Source: JBHIDJ01 sp046760105 (GTDB lineage Bacteria > Pseudomonadota > Gammaproteobacteria > Acidiferrobacterales > SPGG2). From it: a stretch of 5,617 nt of DNA. Both the position numbers and the translations under genes were made by a program. Each line of letters starts with the position of its first letter. Positions within the stretch are counted from its first letter, which is position 1. The notes below the pieces were generated by a model that saw only the letters and a list, made by a program, of their open reading frames with translations, was not told the origin of the DNA and searched no databases. Location of the stretch: the NCBI GenBank assembly GCA_046760105.1, contig JBHIDJ010000182.1:1-5617 (forward strand), written 5' to 3'. This document shows positions 1 through 5,559 of the stretch, in pieces.

Positions 1-278
1 AGGTGATGCTGTTTGACGAGGTCACGTCCGCGCTCGATCCCGAGCTCGTCGAGGAAGTGCTCAACGTCATGCGCCGGCTGGGCGAGGAGACCGATATGAC
101 CATGCTTTTGGTTACGCACGAGATGAGCTTTGCCCATGACTTTGCGGATCGCGTGCTTTTCTTCGACGGTGGGCGGATCGTGGAAGAGGGGCCCCCGGAT
201 CAAATCTTTACGCAGCCTAAAGAGGAGCGAACCAAGACTTTCCTTCGAAAAATCGTGGCAGCCGGACAACGTATCTAA
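1..278 (+). CDS. ehuA: Ectoine/hydroxyectoine ABC transporter ATP-binding protein, 3' part (EhuA)
   Basis: This is the C-terminal ~92 residues of an ABC ATPase; the gene starts before the window, and the reading frame enters at base 3. EhuA hydrolyses ATP on the cytoplasmic face to power uptake through the EhuC/EhuD permease pair. Visible motifs are the Walker B strand with its catalytic acid (VMLFDE), the D-loop (SALD, about residues 9-12 of the visible part) and the switch histidine in VTHEM (His39). The C-terminal tail matches polar amino-acid transporter ATPases, including EEGPPDQIF and ERTKTFL. The sequence DEVTSALD, rather than the commoner DEPTSALD, is what I recall for EhuA proteins. 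Walker A and the signature motif lie outside the window, so their integrity is unknown. The gene ends in TAA 83 nt before ehuB on the same strand, as expected for an ehuABCD operon. The ABC ATPase call is near certain; the EhuA assignment rests mainly on the neighbours. Confidence 0.9.
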   Translation, partial: VMLFDEVTSALDPELVEEVLNVMRRLGEETDMTMLLVTHEMSFAHDFADRVLFFDGGRIVEEGPPDQIFTQPKEERTKTFLRKIVAAGQRI

Positions 279-291
279 TCGCAACGACAGC

Positions 292-341
292 GGCCTCCTC
301 CCGGGGCCATAAGCAAACGCTTCCTCGAGCGTAACGAGGAG
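292..341 (+). other. Two small tandem hairpins in the ehuA-ehuB intergenic region
   Basis: Two stem-loops can be drawn in the 83-nt gap. The first pairs 292-297 with 303-308 (GGCC core, one G-T wobble, 5-nt loop). The second pairs TCCTCG at 322-327 with CGAGGA at 335-340 (7-nt loop), and a T321-G341 wobble can extend it. The second ends about 8 nt before the ehuB ribosome binding site. No T-run follows either one, so they are not classical terminators. They may process or stabilise the mRNA or tune ehuB translation; function is inference only. No convincing -35/-10 pair was seen in the gap. Confidence 0.4.
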
Positions 342-348
342 CCAACAC

Positions 349-355
349 AGGGGGA
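349..355 (+). promoter_or_regulatory. Ribosome binding site of ehuB
   Basis: A purine-rich AGGGGGA lies 6 nt before the ATG at 362. It supports that start over the in-frame ATG at 398, which has only a pyrimidine-rich stretch before it. Confidence 0.6.
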
Positions 356-361
356 TAGATA

Positions 362-1261
362 ATGTATACATTTCCGAGTTTGTCTTCATTCAATCGAATG
401 TGGAGCCGTTACATCGCCTTGACATCAGCCGCCGCGCTTATCGCAACACTTGGCGTGGTTGTCGATGGCGCCATAAACGGGGCGAGCGCGGAGGGTGCGC
501 TGGAGAGACTTCGCGCACAGGGATTCGCCCGAATCGCCATCGCCAACGAGCCTCCCTGGACCGAGGTCAAGCCAGACGGCAAGGTGACGGGCGCGGCGCC
601 TGAGGTTGCCCGGGCGGTGCTCAAGAAGCTCGGGGTGAACGAGATCGTCGCCTCGATTTCGGAATACGGCGCGATGATCCCCGGTGTGCAGGCACGCCGC
701 TTCGACATGGTCGCGGCGGGGTTGTTTATCAAACCGGAGCGATGCGCAGGGGTCATATTCTCGCAGCCCGATCTGTGCGATGGGCAAGCCTTTGCCGTGA
801 AAAAAGGCAATCCTTTGGGTTTCACGAGCTATGCCGATATCGCCAAGCATCCGACCGCTAAGTTCGGCGGCCCAGGCGGGGGCTCCGAGGAGAAGCTCGC
901 GCTCGAAGCGGGGGTACCACGCAACCGTGTCATCGTCGTTCCCGATGCGCAAAGCGGCATCAACATGCTTCAGGATGGACGCATCGACGTCTATGGCTTG
1001 CCCATTCTTTCCATCGCGGATTTGCTGGCCAAGGCGAAGGATCCCAATCTGGAGATGTACGCCCCGGTCAAGAATACGCCCGTGTTCTGCGCGGGCGCGG
1101 CGTTCCATAAGAAAGACAGGGATTTGCGCGACGCCTATGACAAAGCGCTTGCCGAGCTCAAGGTGAGCGGCGAGTTTGCCAAGATCGTCGAGCCATTCGG
1201 CTTCTCGGGCGAGGCACCGAAGCTCACCAGCCGGGAGAAGCTATGCGGGGAACCGAACTGA
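362..1261 (+). CDS. ehuB: Ectoine/hydroxyectoine-binding periplasmic protein (EhuB)
   Basis: This 299-aa family 3-type solute-binding protein captures ectoine or 5-hydroxyectoine in the periplasm and delivers it to EhuC/EhuD. A signal peptide is visible: basic N-region (Arg12, Arg16), hydrophobic core about 17-34, and a likely cleavage after the Ala-Ser-Ala at 41-43. The mature part closely resembles Sinorhizobium EhuB. Its ligand residues, as I recall them from the crystal structure, align here with a constant offset of 42: Glu63 (E21), Trp66 (F24), Tyr102 (Y60), Phe122 (F80), Arg127 (R85) and Ser175 (T133). The aromatic box is thus complete, with Trp in place of one Phe. Four cysteines (128, 139, 243, 295) could form disulphides. 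The C-terminal GEFAKIVEPFGFS motif is typical of the family. The gene lies between ehuA and ehuC. The start at 362 is favoured by its ribosome binding site. The family call is very secure and the substrate call strong. Confidence 0.93.
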   Translation: MYTFPSLSSFNRMWSRYIALTSAAALIATLGVVVDGAINGASAEGALERLRAQGFARIAIANEPPWTEVKPDGKVTGAAPEVARAVLKKLGVNEIVASISEYGAMIPGVQARRFDMVAAGLFIKPERCAGVIFSQPDLCDGQAFAVKKGNPLGFTSYADIAKHPTAKFGGPGGGSEEKLALEAGVPRNRVIVVPDAQSGINMLQDGRIDVYGLPILSIADLLAKAKDPNLEMYAPVKNTPVFCAGAAFHKKDRDLRDAYDKALAELKVSGEFAKIVEPFGFSGEAPKLTSREKLCGEPN

Positions 1262-1276
1262 ACCGCATGAGTCGTG

Positions 1277-1311
1277 CGGCGGGCGGTCCGCAGGACATGG
1301 GCCGCCCGCCG
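1277..1311 (+). other. Strong GC-rich hairpin between ehuB and ehuC
   Basis: Bases 1277-1289 pair with 1299-1311 in a 13-bp stem (twelve Watson-Crick pairs and one T-G wobble) closing a 9-nt loop. It begins 15 nt after the ehuB stop. No T-run follows, so it is not a canonical Rho-independent terminator. The position, directly after a binding-protein gene and before its permeases, matches the mRNA-stabilising or partly attenuating structures known from other binding-protein-dependent transport operons (malE-malF is the classic case). The likely effect is more EhuB than EhuC/EhuD; this is inference. Confidence 0.7.
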
Positions 1312-1341
1312 TCAGGCGTGACGCAGGAATCCCTTTAAACA

Positions 1342-2001
1342 ATGTCCCAGTGGTCCGGCTATCTCGCGCTGATTGCGAACGGCGCGTGGGTCACGGTGCA
1401 GCTCACGCTGATGGGCTGCGCTCTGGCGCTGGCGGCTGCCTTTATTGCGGGGCTAGGCCGAATCTCCCCATGGCGGCCAGCCCGCGCACTCGCCACAGTT
1501 TATATCGAGTTTTTCCGGGGCACGTCCATCTTCGTCCAGCTCTTCTGGGCCTACTTTGTGCTGCCGCTACTGGGCCTGCCTCTGTCGCCGATCCAAGCGG
1601 GTGTGCTTGCGCTGGGACTGAACGTCGGCGCCTACGGGGCCGAGGTCGTGCGCGGCGCGATTCTGGCGATTCCGAGCGAGCAGTACGAAGCCTGCACCGC
1701 CTTGAATCTCTCCCGCTGGCAACGACTTCGCCATGTCATTCTGCCGCAGGCGCTGGTGATCATGTTGCCGACCTTCGGCAACAACGCCATCGAGTTGCTG
1801 AAAGGCACCGCCGTGGTATCGCTAATTTCGCTTTCCGACATGACGTTTCAGGCGCAGGTGGTGCGTGCGCAGACCGGAAACACGGCGGTGCCCTTTGCCA
1901 CCATTTTGCTGCTCTACTTTGTCATGGCAACAGTGCTCTCGTTTTTCATTCGGCGGCTCGAGCGACGACTGTCGCGGGGATTGGACGTGACCAAGGCGTG
2001 A
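1342..2001 (+). CDS. ehuC: Ectoine/hydroxyectoine ABC transporter permease (EhuC)
   Basis: This 219-aa inner-membrane permease of the HisM/GlnP type pairs with EhuD to form the translocation path. Hydrophobic segments are at about 16-38, 63-79, 83-97, 137-150 and 185-203. The cytoplasmic EAA loop that docks the ATPase is at about 116-136: Glu116-Ala-Cys and then VILPQA, with Asn122 where the general consensus has Gly. EhuD has Asn at the same place, so this looks like a subfamily trait, not damage. The segment GAYGAEVVRGAILAIP just before the loop is typical of polar amino-acid permeases. The ATG at 1342 is the only reasonable start, because an in-frame TAA lies at 1336-1338. Its ribosome binding site is weak: AGGA at 1325-1328, about 13 nt away. 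This, with the upstream hairpin, fits lower expression than ehuB. The length is normal and the frame intact. EhuC as opposed to another polar amino-acid permease is assigned from the operon. Confidence 0.9.
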   Translation: MSQWSGYLALIANGAWVTVQLTLMGCALALAAAFIAGLGRISPWRPARALATVYIEFFRGTSIFVQLFWAYFVLPLLGLPLSPIQAGVLALGLNVGAYGAEVVRGAILAIPSEQYEACTALNLSRWQRLRHVILPQALVIMLPTFGNNAIELLKGTAVVSLISLSDMTFQAQVVRAQTGNTAVPFATILLLYFVMATVLSFFIRRLERRLSRGLDVTKA

Positions 2002-2009
2002 GGTGACGC

Positions 2010-2669
2010 ATGGATTGGGACTGGGCATTCGTCGTCAAGATCCTCCCCACTCTTTGGGAAGGGGTAGTGATCACCATCCAGGCCACCTTGCTTGGTTCCC
2101 TCCTCGCGATGTTGATTGGTTTAATCTTCGCCATTATCCGCCGCTCCCGGAGGAAGCTGATCTCACGCCCAGTCGGCTTTTTCCTGGACTTCGTGCGCGG
2201 CACACCGCTGCTGGTGCAGCTCTATTTTCTGTTTTACATCCTACCTGACATCGGCCTGGTTTTGAGCCCGCTGGTCGCGGGTGTCATCGGCCTCGGGCTG
2301 CACTACGGCACCTACACGGCCGAGGTTTACCGCGCGGGCATCGATAATATTCCGAAGGGGCAGTGGGAGGCGGCCAAGGCGATCAATCTGAGCGCACGGG
2401 ACACCTGGGTGCACGTCATCATTCCCCAGGCCGTGCCGCCGATGATTCCGGCACTCGCCAACTACTTCGTTGCCATGTTCAAGGAGACGCCGCTGCTGTC
2501 GGCAATCACTGTGCTGGAGCTGATGAATCAGGCCCGGAGCGTGGCCAACTTTCACTATCGCTATGCCGAACCAATGACGCTCGTCGGGGTGTTTTTCCTG
2601 GCGATCAGCATTCCGGCGGTCATCGGGCTGCGATACCTCGAACGGCGGTTCCGCTCGACGGAGCGCTGA
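2010..2669 (+). CDS. ehuD: Ectoine/hydroxyectoine ABC transporter permease (EhuD)
   Basis: This is the second 219-aa permease, partner of EhuC in the inner membrane. Hydrophobic segments are at about 20-43, 66-79, 85-98, 143-156 and 188-206. The EAA loop is at 120-140: Glu120-Ala-Ala, Asn126 at the usual Gly position, then VIIPQAVPPMIP. The FVRGTPLLVQLYFLFY segment (61-76) is characteristic of polar amino-acid permeases. The ATG lies 8 nt after the ehuC stop. A GAGGTG ribosome binding site at 2000-2005 overlaps that stop codon, so the two permeases are probably translationally coupled and made in equal amounts, as a heterodimer needs. The gene is intact to its TGA at 2669. The eutA remnant starts 6 nt later, which matches the ehuD-eutA junction of ectoine operons and supports the ectoine-specific naming. 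Confidence 0.9.
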   Translation: MDWDWAFVVKILPTLWEGVVITIQATLLGSLLAMLIGLIFAIIRRSRRKLISRPVGFFLDFVRGTPLLVQLYFLFYILPDIGLVLSPLVAGVIGLGLHYGTYTAEVYRAGIDNIPKGQWEAAKAINLSARDTWVHVIIPQAVPPMIPALANYFVAMFKETPLLSAITVLELMNQARSVANFHYRYAEPMTLVGVFFLAISIPAVIGLRYLERRFRSTER

Positions 2670-2675
2670 CGAGAG

Positions 2676-2981
2676 GTGGGCGCCGTAGAGGCGCAAGAGA
2701 GCGCGCGTGAGCTCGCGCTCGATGCGCGCCCCGTGCGTCGGCGGATCGGGTTCGTGTTGCTCGCGACGGACCATACGACGGCGCGTGACTTCGCGCGCAT
2801 CTGCCCCCGGGAGGAGGTGGGTGTCTATGCTGCTCGAATTGCCTACGAGAACCCCACGACACCTGAAAATCTCGTTCGCATGCAGGCGCTGGTTGACCGA
2901 AGCCGCAGCGCTGATACCGCCCGGCGAGGCGCTAGATGCACTTTGCTACAGAAACCTTGTGTAGCCATCGGCAACCCGTGA
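2676..2981 (+). pseudogene. eutA: Degraded and truncated ectoine-utilisation gene eutA
   Basis: This is the remnant of EutA, an Asp/Glu-racemase/maleate-isomerase-fold protein whose gene normally follows ehuD and opens the ectoine-catabolic module. From a GTG at 2676 the first frame gives family-like sequence: ALDARPVRRRIGFV, then LATDHTTARDFAR (about 29-41) and RIAYENPTTPENL (about 54-66). After codon ~72 the homology moves one base to another frame at 2889-2893: LTEAAALIPPGEALDALCY, read from 2893 to 2949. Removing one G from the CTGG at 2889-2892 would rejoin the two parts. That frame soon stops (TAG 2962-2964). The first frame resumes a family-like VAIGNP from 2961 and ends in TGA at 2979-2981. 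Between CY and VAIG there are 11 nt where I expect about 18 for the Cys-containing SCTSAS stretch, so ~7 nt seem lost. The family is ~250 aa; the last ~60% is absent. The protein cannot be functional. Family alignment is from memory. Confidence 0.83.
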
Positions 2982-3013
2982 ATAGGCCCAAGACTTGTAC
3001 GCAATGCCGTTTT

Positions 3014-4822
3014 TCACTCTTCGAGGAAATACCGCAGACGTTGTGACTGCCCTGACTGGCGCAGTCTGTCGAGAGCCCGGCGTTCGATCTGTCTGATGCG
3101 CTCACGGGTCACGTTAAACTGCCTGCCGACCTCTTCAAGTGTATGTTCCGTATTCGAGCCGATGCCAAAGCGCATCGCCAACACTTTAGCCTCCCTGGGA
3201 TCAAGCGTGTCGAGGGTTTCGTCAACTGCCGTTCTCAGCCCAGTCTCTGTAACGAAGTCTGTGGGCGGGCGGATATCTTTATCTTCGATCAGCTCGCCCA
3301 CGCGCGAACCATCCTCATGCTGTATTGGACTTTCCATGGAAACCGGGCGTTTCGCAATTTCGAGCATTTGCTGAATCTTGCTTTCGGCCATCCCCAAGCG
3401 CCTGGCCAACTCCTCCGGCCGTACCTCCCTTCCTTTCTCTTGTGTCATCTGACGTGCCTCACGGTTAACGCCGTAAAGTGTCTCGATCATGTGAACCGGC
3501 ATTCGAATGGTCCGCGCCTGTGTGGCGATTGCCCGTGTGATCACCTGTCGAATCCACCAGTGGGCATACGTGGAGAACTTGTAACCTAGCCGGTACTCGA
3601 ACTTGTCCACCGCTGTCATCAGGCCGATGTTCCCTTCCTGGATAAGATCGGGAAATGCGAGACCGCGATTCTGATACTTCTTGGCGACTGCCACCACCAG
3701 CCTGAGGTTAGCCTCTATCATCTCCCTCTTGGCACACCGGACCTTGGTCTCACCGATTACCATATGCCGGTTGACCTCTCTTAATTCGGAGATCCGTAAA
3801 CGGGCTTTGGCTTCGATATGGCTTAGGCGTTCTTGAGCGCGCCGAATCTCGTCGGCATGAACCCTCAGCGTGTGCGTATCACCCTCGCCAGAAGCGATCA
3901 AGCTCGCTATCCAACGTGGATTGGTCTCATTACCTTGAAGACTTTCGAGTAATAGCTTGCGTGGTACCCGCGCTTCGGCCACACAACACGCTACAATGCG
4001 GGACTCACAAATGCGCAGCTGCTTGACGAGATCGTAAACTCTTTGACAAATGCGATCGATCTGCTTAGGAATAAACTTGATCTCGAGAAGTTCCTTGGCG
4101 AGCCCCGATTTCATCCTCTTCGCCTGGGAGCTGCCAATACCATGTCTTTCCATTGCCCTTGTGACCCGAGCGTGAAGTTTACGGATGCGGGCAAAGCGTG
4201 CGTTGGCCTCTTCCAAACTGAAGCCCAGGCTCTCCCCATCCTGTGCGATTGCATCCGTGTCATCACGTTTGCGCTGTCGCTTCCCAGGAGTTGCATTCTC
4301 TATGCCTCCGGCAGTTTGTCCATGGAATCCTGACAGCAAATCGGCCCAGCGCATGTCGCCTGCCTGAATGTGATCGACCAGTCGCAGCAGCTCGGCAACG
4401 GCTGCCGGGCACATGGCCATAGCTTCGATCCGCTCACCGGCCCCGGCTTCCATACGCTTCGCCAATACGACTTCTTCCTTGGCGGAAAGCAGCTCCACCG
4501 TCCCGATCTGTCGCAAGTATGCCTGTAAAGGATCTTTCGTACGCCCGTAATCGCCCTCTACCGCCGCTATTAAGGCGTCGGCCTCGTCGGCGAGATTTTC
4601 GTCGGAGGGGGTTTCTTCGACTACCACGGCCTTCCAGTTGGGGGCGTGGTCGAGCACCTCGATGCCAAGCTCCGCCAGCGTGTCCACCAGCCCCTCGAGA
4701 GATTCGACACCGTCGGTGTAAGTGAGATGGTCGTTGAGCTCAGCGTACGTAAGAAATCCCTGTTTCTTGCCGGTAATGATGAGCTCTTTCAGTTTTGCAT
4801 GCTGCTTTGTTACCGGATCCAT
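3014..4822 (-). CDS. rpoD: RpoD-type sigma-70 factor, probable divergent paralogue
   Basis: This 602-aa primary-type sigma factor directs RNA polymerase to -10/-35 promoters (E. coli RpoD is 613 aa). Region 1.1 spans about 6-60 (KLKELIITGKKQGFLTYAEL), region 1.2 about 96-125, the non-conserved insert about 128-355, region 2 about 366-448, region 3 about 450-515 and region 4 about 530-602. With an 11-residue offset to E. coli, key promoter contacts are kept: Tyr414, Phe416, Tyr419, Trp422, Trp423, Gln426 and Thr429 for the -10 element, and Arg573, Glu574 and Arg577 for the -35. Odd substitutions are Thr403, Leu412, His421, Val427 and Thr434 (E. coli K414, R423, T432, A438, D445). The ATG at 4822 is chosen because region 1.1 aligns from there; an in-frame GTG at 4924 would add 34 unrelated residues. 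No strong ribosome binding site precedes 4822. The gene lies downstream of an FKBP gene rather than in rpsU-dnaG-rpoD, so it is probably not the housekeeping copy. Family certain; paralogue status inferred. Confidence 0.93.
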   Translation of the reverse strand: MDPVTKQHAKLKELIITGKKQGFLTYAELNDHLTYTDGVESLEGLVDTLAELGIEVLDHAPNWKAVVVEETPSDENLADEADALIAAVEGDYGRTKDPLQAYLRQIGTVELLSAKEEVVLAKRMEAGAGERIEAMAMCPAAVAELLRLVDHIQAGDMRWADLLSGFHGQTAGGIENATPGKRQRKRDDTDAIAQDGESLGFSLEEANARFARIRKLHARVTRAMERHGIGSSQAKRMKSGLAKELLEIKFIPKQIDRICQRVYDLVKQLRICESRIVACCVAEARVPRKLLLESLQGNETNPRWIASLIASGEGDTHTLRVHADEIRRAQERLSHIEAKARLRISELREVNRHMVIGETKVRCAKREMIEANLRLVVAVAKKYQNRGLAFPDLIQEGNIGLMTAVDKFEYRLGYKFSTYAHWWIRQVITRAIATQARTIRMPVHMIETLYGVNREARQMTQEKGREVRPEELARRLGMAESKIQQMLEIAKRPVSMESPIQHEDGSRVGELIEDKDIRPPTDFVTETGLRTAVDETLDTLDPREAKVLAMRFGIGSNTEHTLEEVGRQFNVTRERIRQIERRALDRLRQSGQSQRLRYFLEE

Positions 4823-4902
4823 GTTTTGTCTGCGAATTGATCTACCGAAACTGTCATGATACGAATCGAAATGGCGTGCGCTACACCTCTCGCCGGGTCC
4901 TA

Positions 4903-4932
4903 CCCCTATCCCCCAAACCCGCACGGAGCCCC
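4903..4932 (-). promoter_or_regulatory. Potential G-quadruplex in the sigma-factor leader
   Basis: Read on the minus (mRNA-sense) strand, four G-runs follow each other: GGGG (4932-4929), GGG (4920-4918), GGGGG (4914-4910) and GGGG (4906-4903). The loops are 8, 3 (TTT) and 3 (ATA) nt. This is a three-tetrad quadruplex candidate with one slightly long loop, about 80 nt before the rpoD-type ATG. It could affect transcript readthrough or translation. The motif is seen directly; folding and function are inference. Confidence 0.45.
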
Positions 4933-4980
4933 AAGGTTCGAGCGATTATCGCTGGAGATCGGGCGGCAACCTAACCTTGG
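4931..4980 (-). repeat. 8-bp inverted repeat at the FKBP/sigma-factor junction
   Basis: CCAAGGTT (4931-4938) and AACCTTGG (4973-4980) are exact reverse complements separated by 34 nt. The spacer contains a nearly perfect palindrome, AGCGAT-T-ATCGCT (4941-4953). One arm overlaps the last codons and stop of the FKBP gene; the other touches the first G-run of the quadruplex candidate. No T-run follows on the minus strand, so it is not a standard terminator. It may be an intercistronic RNA structure or a protein-binding site. Confidence 0.45.
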
Positions 4981-5438
4981 ATCTGATGCTCGGCTAACTC
5001 GTCGCGAGTGGCATCACGAACTTCGCGAATAGCAATTACAAAAATCACGGTGCGCCCGGCGAAGGGATGATTAGTATCCACGGTGATGTCATCGTTATCG
5101 ATCTTGACGATGGTCACGACCCGTGTCTTACCCTCGGCGGTGGACGCCTGAAACCGCATACCGACCTCAAGGTTCTTGTTTGTCTCGAACTGGGCCCGCG
5201 GGACGATTTGTAGAAGAGACTCATCGCGCTCGCCGGACGCCTCCGCCGGTGCGAGTGAAACCGTGAGCTCCTCGCCCGTCGATTTTCCCTCCAATGCGGC
5301 TTCGAGCCCGGGGATGACGCTATTGCCACCGTGAATGTAGGAAAAAGGGTCGGAGTCCCTGGAACTCTCGATCACGCTGCCACTTTCGTCCTTCAATGTG
5401 TAATCGAAAGTCACGATCTTGTCCTTGGTAATTTGCAT
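4971..5438 (-). CDS. SlyD-like FKBP-type peptidyl-prolyl cis-trans isomerase
   Basis: This 155-aa cytoplasmic prolyl isomerase/chaperone catalyses cis-trans isomerisation of X-Pro bonds and helps proteins fold. It has the SlyD architecture: an FKBP domain split into about 1-68 and 121-155 by an inserted chaperone flap (about 69-120). FKBP motifs are YIHGGNSVIPGLEAALEG (34-51) and NHPFAGRTVIFVIAIREV (123-140). The flap carries LLQIVPRAQF and VGMRFQA, as in SlyD. There is no signal peptide. Unlike E. coli SlyD there is no long His/Cys-rich metal-binding tail; the protein ends HQIQG, so nickel handling is unlikely. The ATG at 5438 is chosen because the FKBP fold begins there and GAGGAG lies 6 nt upstream; an extension to 5540 would read through that site and add unrelated residues. 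It is the first gene of a likely two-gene unit with the sigma factor, which starts 148 nt downstream. No gene symbol is given because slyD orthology is uncertain. Confidence 0.92.
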   Translation of the reverse strand: MQITKDKIVTFDYTLKDESGSVIESSRDSDPFSYIHGGNSVIPGLEAALEGKSTGEELTVSLAPAEASGERDESLLQIVPRAQFETNKNLEVGMRFQASTAEGKTRVVTIVKIDNDDITVDTNHPFAGRTVIFVIAIREVRDATRDELAEHQIQG

Positions 5439-5444
5439 ATGCGA

Positions 5445-5450
5445 CTCCTC
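5445..5450 (-). promoter_or_regulatory. Strong ribosome binding site of the FKBP gene
   Basis: Minus-strand GAGGAG stands 6 nt before the ATG at 5438, an almost ideal Shine-Dalgarno match and spacing. It fixes the start of the 155-aa product and predicts strong translation, in contrast to the sigma gene downstream, which has no clear site. Confidence 0.8.
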
Positions 5451-5510
5451 GTTGGAACGATAAAGGAAATAAGTGCTTCTATCGCCGATGAAGATTCTTG
5501 GGTCACTCTG

Positions 5511-5559
5511 TGGCCCAGACAAGGGCCAAACGTAGAGCAATCACGGAGTCTAGCGACTC
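5511..5559 (-). promoter_or_regulatory. Two hairpins in the FKBP 5' leader
   Basis: The predicted leader (about 140 nt) holds two perfect stem-loops. One pairs TGGCCC with GGGCCA (5511-5516 and 5523-5528, 6-nt loop). The other pairs GAGTC with GACTC (5546-5550 and 5555-5559, 4-nt loop). In the mRNA the GACTCC of the second hairpin is also complementary to the GGAGTC that contains part of the FKBP ribosome binding site (5443-5448), so two exclusive pairings are possible. Direct sequence complementarity; regulatory use is inference. Confidence 0.45.

Noticed and set aside
425..1108. 227-aa minus-strand open frame opposite ehuB
   Set aside because: It is antisense to a gene with family-wide residue conservation; it is a by-product of high G+C.
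1176..2006. 276-aa plus-strand open frame over ehuC
   Set aside because: It is out of frame with a clear permease, starts inside ehuB, and its translation is Arg/Gly/Ala/His-rich with no domain pattern.
2241..2774. 177-aa minus-strand open frame opposite ehuD/eutA
   Set aside because: It has low-complexity Arg/His-rich composition, no ribosome binding site and is antisense to ehuD.
2707..2964. 85-aa plus-strand open frame as a separate small gene
   Set aside because: Only its last part (from 2893) makes sense, as the shifted continuation of eutA; the first part is the wrong frame over eutA.
2960..3013. Rho-independent terminator shared by the two convergent units
   Set aside because: Only short imperfect palindromes (for example CAAG-A-CTTG) and no stem followed by a T-run on either strand.
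3143..3589. 148-aa plus-strand open frame opposite the sigma gene
   Set aside because: It is antisense to regions 2-4 of the sigma factor, with no recognisable motif.
4823..4902. Separate promoter directly before the sigma gene (a TATCAT-like box on the minus strand)
   Set aside because: No -35-like hexamer at 16-18 nt, and no heat-shock sigma pattern could be matched.
4823..4924. 34-residue N-terminal extension of the sigma factor from a GTG at 4924
   Set aside because: RpoD region 1.1 aligns from the ATG at 4822; the extension translates the G-rich leader and matches nothing.
5439..5540. 34-residue N-terminal extension of the FKBP protein
   Set aside because: It would be translated through a near-perfect ribosome binding site placed for the ATG at 5438, and the FKBP fold begins at that ATG.
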